A DNA stretch of 64,000 nt, taken from the NCBI GenBank assembly GCA_030527285.1, contig JAUNBC010000005.1, forward strand, positions 1 to 64,000, written 5' to 3'. Shown here piece after piece: positions 60,834-64,000 of the stretch. The notes beneath the pieces were generated by a model that saw nothing but the letters and a program-made list of their open reading frames with translations, did not search any database and was not told the DNA's origin. A program made the position numbers and the translations under genes. Positions within the stretch are counted from its first letter, which is position 1. Every line of letters begins with the position of its first letter. This DNA is from Bacillota bacterium (GTDB lineage: Bacteria > Bacillota > Dehalobacteriia > UBA4068).

Positions 60834-61530
60834 GTCTGTCACCTCCGGTTATCTTATAACCATGACCCCATGCCACCTGCAAATACCGCGGCTCGGCGGG
60901 GTCGATCTCTAATTTCTCGCGCAGATGACGAATATGCACCGCCACGGTATTATCAGCGCCGTAGCCGGGCTGCCGCCATACCTGCTCATAGATCTGGGTG
61001 GAGGTGAAAACTTTATCCGGAGCCGACATCAGCAGCTTGAGAATGTCGAATTCGGTGGGCGTGAGCGCTACCGCCTCGCCATGCAGGCTGACCGATTTGG
61101 CCTCGTCGTCGAGCGTAATACCGCCGACCCGATACAGATGCGAGCCATGATGCTTGTCGCCGCCCAAGGCGGTGTAGCGGCGTAATTGCGCCTTTACCCG
61201 CGCCAGCAGCTCCACCGGATCGAAGGGCTTGGTCACATAATCGTCGGCGCCGACGTTTAAGCCCAGCACCTTGTCGGTATTCTCGCTCTTTGCCGTCAGC
61301 AGGATCACCGGTATATTGCTCTGCTCGCGCAGCCTGGCAACGGCGGTGATGCCGTCCATCACCGGCATCATCACGTCGACGATAGCCAGATCGACGCTGT
61401 TATCCCGCAATACGTCCAAAGCCTGCTGGCCGTTGAAGGCCTCCAGCACCTGATAGCCTTCCGCCTTGAGATAAATAGTCAGCGCGGCGATAATATCCTT
61501 TTCATCATCACAAACCAATATCGTGTGCAT
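60826..61530 (-). CDS. OmpR/VanR-type response regulator
   Basis: A 234-residue regulator. The receiver domain has the acidic pocket CDDEKD and the phospho-accepting Asp in VDVMMP (about residue 53), then the conserved LLTAKSENTDK Thr and TKPFDP Lys. The winged-helix output domain ends in VAWGHGYKI. GGAGG precedes the ATG. It heads the operon that continues with the kinase and three envelope genes, which are its likely targets together with its own promoter. Confidence 0.95.
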   Translation of the reverse strand: MHTILVCDDEKDIIAALTIYLKAEGYQVLEAFNGQQALDVLRDNSVDLAIVDVMMPVMDGITAVARLREQSNIPVILLTAKSENTDKVLGLNVGADDYVTKPFDPVELLARVKAQLRRYTALGGDKHHGSHLYRVGGITLDDEAKSVSLHGEAVALTPTEFDILKLLMSAPDKVFTSTQIYEQVWRQPGYGADNTVAVHIRHLREKLEIDPAEPRYLQVAWGHGYKITGGDRHD

Positions 61531-61548
61531 TTTTCAACCTCCGCGATC

Positions 61549-61577
61549 ATTGTATCGTTTAGCAGATTAAGAACCAA
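61549..61577 (-). promoter_or_regulatory. Promoter of the two-component/glycolipid operon
   Basis: On the minus strand TTGGTT, 17 bp, TACAAT, starting about 40 nt upstream of the regulator gene. Confidence 0.5.
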
Positions 61578-61603
61578 GAGGGCAAGTGATTAAGATTTGT
61601 TAA

Positions 61604-61632
61604 AGAAAAGGCCATCCCGAAGCGGAATGGCC
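61604..61632 (-). terminator. Terminator at the end of the coaX transcript
   Basis: GGCCATCCCG pairs with CGGAATGGCC (one mismatch) around AAG; on the minus strand TTTTCTTT follows. Confidence 0.65.
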
Positions 61633-61646
61633 CTGGTAACACACAA

Positions 61647-61821
61647 GACCGCCGAGAAACAAGCGAGACAAGGCGCGGATTTTAGACAGCCCCAGGGGGT
61701 CCCCGCACGGCACAAAGCGCAGCGACTGCCGGGTGGGGTTTGGGCAAGGAGCATACTAAAAACGTATGTGACGACGCTGGCTGAAATCCGTAACGCCGTA
61801 TCGCGCCGTTTATCGACGGTC
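61647..61821. ncRNA. Large structured non-coding element (branched hairpin)
   Basis: About 175 bp bounded by long imperfect inverted arms: GACCGCCGA...AAGGCG.CGGATTT at 61647-61682 pairs with AAATCCG...CGCC...TCGACGGTC at 61784-61821. Inside are two further stems: CCCCGCACGGCA (61701-61712) with TGCCGGGTGGGG (61727-61738), and CATAC/GTATG (61752-61768). No reading frame fits. It lies between the coaX stop and its terminator. It could be a structured RNA in a 3' UTR or a small non-autonomous repeat element. Confidence 0.55.
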
Positions 61822-61825
61822 TAAC

Positions 61826-62590
61826 TTAATTGTTGATAGCGTAGATCATTTGCAGCCCCTTAAGCGTCAGATCCACGTCCACGTGGTCGATGCTGTCGGA
61901 AAAACCGGCGATGGTCTGCGCCAGCCCGCCGGTGGCGATCACCTGCGGCTGTGACGGCAATTCCAGACTCATGCGCCGCACCAGCGCGTCCACCTGCCCA
62001 CCATAGCCCCATTGCATACCCGAGCGCAGCGCCTGCGCCGTATTTCGCCCGATCACCGAGGGCGGCTTGACCATGGCGATGCTCGACAGCTGGGAGGCAT
62101 AGGTAAACAGCGCGCGCTGCGAGATCTCGATGCCCGGACAGATCGCGCCGCCGATATAGCGCGCGTCCTCAAGCACGCAGTCAAAGGTGGTGGCGGTGCC
62201 GAAATCGACGACGATCAGCGTGCCGCCGTAAATATGATGCGCGGCGATGGCGTTGACGATGCGGTCAGCGCCCACCTCGGCGGGGTTCTCCATATCGATC
62301 TTCAGTCCGCTTTTGGTGCGGTAATTGACAAATATCGGCTCTATATGCAGATGCTTCTCCGCTAACTTGCGCAGATTGAAGTTGACCGACGGTACCACCG
62401 AGGCGACGATCATCCCGTCGATGGCCGCGATATCAAGGCTATGCGCCTCCATCAGCGTGCGCAACAGCACCATATATTCGTCCTCTGTCTTTTTATCCTC
62501 AGAGGACAAGCGCCAGCTGTATTTTAGCTGCTCGCCCTCGAACAGGCCGATCACCATATGCGTATTGCCGCAATCCAATGCTAATAGCAT
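61826..62590 (-). CDS. coaX: Type III pantothenate kinase
   Basis: A 254-residue CoaX starting MLLALDCGNTHMVIG, the ASKHA-fold phosphate loop. The GADR.VNA block (AEVGADRIVNAIAAH), VVDFGTATTFD and ICPGIEIS follow. It catalyses the first step of coenzyme A synthesis. The ATG at 62590 is 6 nt downstream of GAGGTG; longer starts overlap that SD. It is divergent from birA. Confidence 0.95.
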   Translation of the reverse strand: MLLALDCGNTHMVIGLFEGEQLKYSWRLSSEDKKTEDEYMVLLRTLMEAHSLDIAAIDGMIVASVVPSVNFNLRKLAEKHLHIEPIFVNYRTKSGLKIDMENPAEVGADRIVNAIAAHHIYGGTLIVVDFGTATTFDCVLEDARYIGGAICPGIEISQRALFTYASQLSSIAMVKPPSVIGRNTAQALRSGMQWGYGGQVDALVRRMSLELPSQPQVIATGGLAQTIAGFSDSIDHVDVDLTLKGLQMIYAINN

Positions 62591-62644
62591 CCTCATCACC
62601 TCATAGCTATTATAGCCGCAACAGCCGCTGATTGCAAATATTAC

Positions 62645-62673
62645 TTGACGGCGCAGCCGGCGGCGGCTATAAT
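62645..62673 (+). promoter_or_regulatory. Promoter of birA-bioY
   Basis: TTGACG, 17 bp, perfect TATAAT. Confidence 0.7.
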
Positions 62674-62701
62674 GTAAACTATCGTGATAAAATTGGTTTA
62701 C
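62673..62701. promoter_or_regulatory. BirA-type operator
   Basis: TGTAAAC (62673-62679) and GTTTAC (62696-62701) are separated by 16 bp, the half-sites and spacing of BirA boxes. The site overlaps the end of the -10 and the likely start of transcription, so biotin-loaded BirA would repress its own operon. Confidence 0.6.
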
Positions 62702-62715
62702 CATTAGGGGGACGT

Positions 62716-63672
62716 ATGCGCGAGCAGATACTGGCGATACTGCGCGAGCAGCGGCAGATATCAGGCGAGGAGCTATCGCGGCGGCTGGGCGTCAGCCGCG
62801 TTGCCGTGGGCAAGCATATACAGGCTCTGCGCAAGCGCGGCTATGTGATCGAGGCCGCGCCGCGCAGCGGTTATCGCTTTATCGCCGCCGCCGATATCCT
62901 CGATCAGGCGGAGATCGGCATACATCTAAACGGCGCTATACCGTGGCGCATCGAGCATTATGCGCGCTTAGAAACGACGATGCGCGAGGCGCGTTCGCTG
63001 GCACTGGCTGGCGCGCCGGCTTTTACGGTGGTAACAGCCGAGCAGCAGACCGCCGGTCAGGGTCGTTTACAGCGGCAATGGCAAAACAGCCCCGGCGAGG
63101 ACATTTGCATGACGCTGCTGCTGCGCCCCGCTTTTGCGCCGTCCATAGCGCAGACGCTGACGCTGGTCGCGGCGGTGGCGACGGCGGAGGCGGCGCGCGG
63201 CTGCGGCGCGGATATACGCATCAAATGGCCGAACGACGTCCTGGCAGCCGATGGGCGCAAGCTGGCCGGCATCAAATGCGAGATGAACGCCGACATCGAC
63301 AGCGTCGAATGGCTGCTGGTAGGTATCGGCTTCAACGTCAATAATACCGCCTTCGCCCCGCCTATCGCGGACATCGCCTGCTCATTACGGCAATTATGCG
63401 GGCGGCCGGTAGAACGGGCGCGGGTAGCGGCGGCAATACTCGACAGCTTTGGCAAGAAGTATCAGCTTTTATGCGAGCAGGGCTTCGCCCCGCTGCGCGA
63501 GCAATGGTTGTCCTATGCCGCCGCGCTGGGTCGTCCGGTGCGCGTATCTACGCTGGGCGGGTCGCTGCAAGGCGTGGCGCTCGATATTGACGCGGACGGC
63601 TGCCTGCTGCTGCAAACGGCGGACGGCGTGCTGAAGATAACCGGCGGGGATATGATAGTCGATGAGAGCTAA
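62716..63672 (+). CDS. birA: Bifunctional biotin-protein ligase / biotin operon repressor
   Basis: A 318-residue BirA with an N-terminal winged helix (ISGEELSRRLGVSRVAVGKHIQAL), so it is the regulatory class. The ligase domain carries TAGQGRLQRQW, a variant of the usual GRGR biotin loop, then IKWPNDVL and the C-terminal SH3-like domain. It attaches biotin to carboxylases and represses biotin genes. AGGGGGAC precedes the ATG. Its 3' end overlaps bioY by 11 bp. Confidence 0.95.
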   Translation: MREQILAILREQRQISGEELSRRLGVSRVAVGKHIQALRKRGYVIEAAPRSGYRFIAAADILDQAEIGIHLNGAIPWRIEHYARLETTMREARSLALAGAPAFTVVTAEQQTAGQGRLQRQWQNSPGEDICMTLLLRPAFAPSIAQTLTLVAAVATAEAARGCGADIRIKWPNDVLAADGRKLAGIKCEMNADIDSVEWLLVGIGFNVNNTAFAPPIADIACSLRQLCGRPVERARVAAAILDSFGKKYQLLCEQGFAPLREQWLSYAAALGRPVRVSTLGGSLQGVALDIDADGCLLLQTADGVLKITGGDMIVDES

Positions 63673-64000
63673 GCCGCAGCATGACCGCATCGCCCATCTC
63701 AGCGCGGCGGCGATGCTGGCCGCTATCACCGCGCTGCTGGCGCAAATAGCGATACCGCTGGGGCCGGTACCGCTGACCCTGCAAACGCTGGCCGTATTGG
63801 CGGCTGCCTGCCTGTTTAGCCCGCGCTGGGCGGCTATCGCCATGAGCTGCTACGTCGGCGTCGGCGCGGTGGGACTGCCGGTATATTCCGCCGGACGCGC
63901 CGGTTTCGGCTATCTCTTGGGCCCGACCGGCGGTTTTCTCTTTGGCTTCATCCTCGGCGCGCTGCTCGGCTCATGGCTGCTCCGCCGCCTGCCCAACCGT
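63662..64000 (+). CDS. bioY: Biotin transporter BioY (cut by the window end)
   Basis: The first 113 residues of a BioY S-component for biotin uptake. Visible motifs are PLGPVPLTLQT, GLPVYSAGRAGFG and GPTGGFLFGF, specific to BioY; about four of six helices are included. The start ATG lies inside the end of birA, so translation is coupled and both fall under the BirA-type operator. The rest, and any EcfA/T partners, lie beyond the window. Confidence 0.93.
   Translation, partial: MRAKPQHDRIAHLSAAAMLAAITALLAQIAIPLGPVPLTLQTLAVLAAACLFSPRWAAIAMSCYVGVGAVGLPVYSAGRAGFGYLLGPTGGFLFGFILGALLGSWLLRRLPNR

Noticed and set aside
1-64000. CRISPR arrays, rRNA and tRNA genes
   Set aside because: No regularly spaced identical repeats, no rRNA-like sequence and no cloverleaf with a T-loop were seen while reading both strands.

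Overview
The window looks like a chromosome segment from a GC-rich, anaerobic member of the Firmicutes (Bacillota), probably Clostridia-like; I cannot name a genus. Evidence: SD-rich genes; the block spoVG-glmU-prs-(PRC barrel)-pth-mfd-prsA, whose order matches the Bacillus spoVG-gcaD-prs-spoVC-mfd region; meso-DAP synthesis through DapL; FeoAB; an LtaS-like sulfatase; a diacylglycerol glycosyltransferase; and many sigmaA-type promoters. GlnRS is present, which is uncommon in Firmicutes.

Region 1 (1-6410) is an AT-rich, horizontally acquired defence island that differs in base composition from everything to its right. It holds a truncated IS481-type transposase, an AbiA-type reverse transcriptase with a C-terminal HEPN motif, a divergent XRE regulator coupled to an unrecognised 178-residue protein, and a DpnII-like (GATC) restriction-modification operon of an HTH-Dam fusion, the endonuclease and a second amino-methyltransferase. 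The island ends at the 3' end of guaA, a known integration hot spot.

Region 2 (6415-17620) is core information processing and precursor supply: guaA, the foldase lipoprotein, mfd, pth, prs, glmU and spoVG, all leftward, with one rightward PRC-barrel gene. Two diverged copies of a hairpin-bearing repeat precede guaA.

Region 3 (17622-31360) is metal handling plus housekeeping. tupABC (tungstate uptake) sits behind a structured leader resembling a Moco/Tuco riboswitch. corA follows a 21-codon leader peptide and a predicted SD-sequestering switch. Then come rpsF-ssb-rpsR, a CvpA/unknown/HEAT membrane operon, a solitary larB, ychF with a TipAS-like protein, and a DtxR-type repressor divergent from feoA-feoA-feoB-Cys-rich peptide with palindromic operators.

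Region 4 (31432-43110) is a tightly packed leftward run: ornithine cyclodeaminase homologue, glnA, dapF, dapL, patatin, nadE (with a degenerate amidase half), ispE, LtaS-like sulfatase and two EamA transporters.

Region 5 (43350-56210) holds mntP with a palindromic operator, a DUF401 permease, glnS, a PspC protein, lgt, a DUF2156/GNAT pair, paralogous MFS exporters with an EamA transporter, an SLH-domain protein and a Cys/His-tailed membrane protein.

Region 6 (56268-64000) is a probable five-gene operon in which a two-component system precedes an MGDG-synthase-like glycosyltransferase, a NodB deacetylase and a flippase-like (UPF0104) protein. It is followed by coaX, whose 3' side carries a large structured non-coding element, and by birA-bioY behind a BirA-type operator. 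I saw no rRNA, tRNA or CRISPR array.
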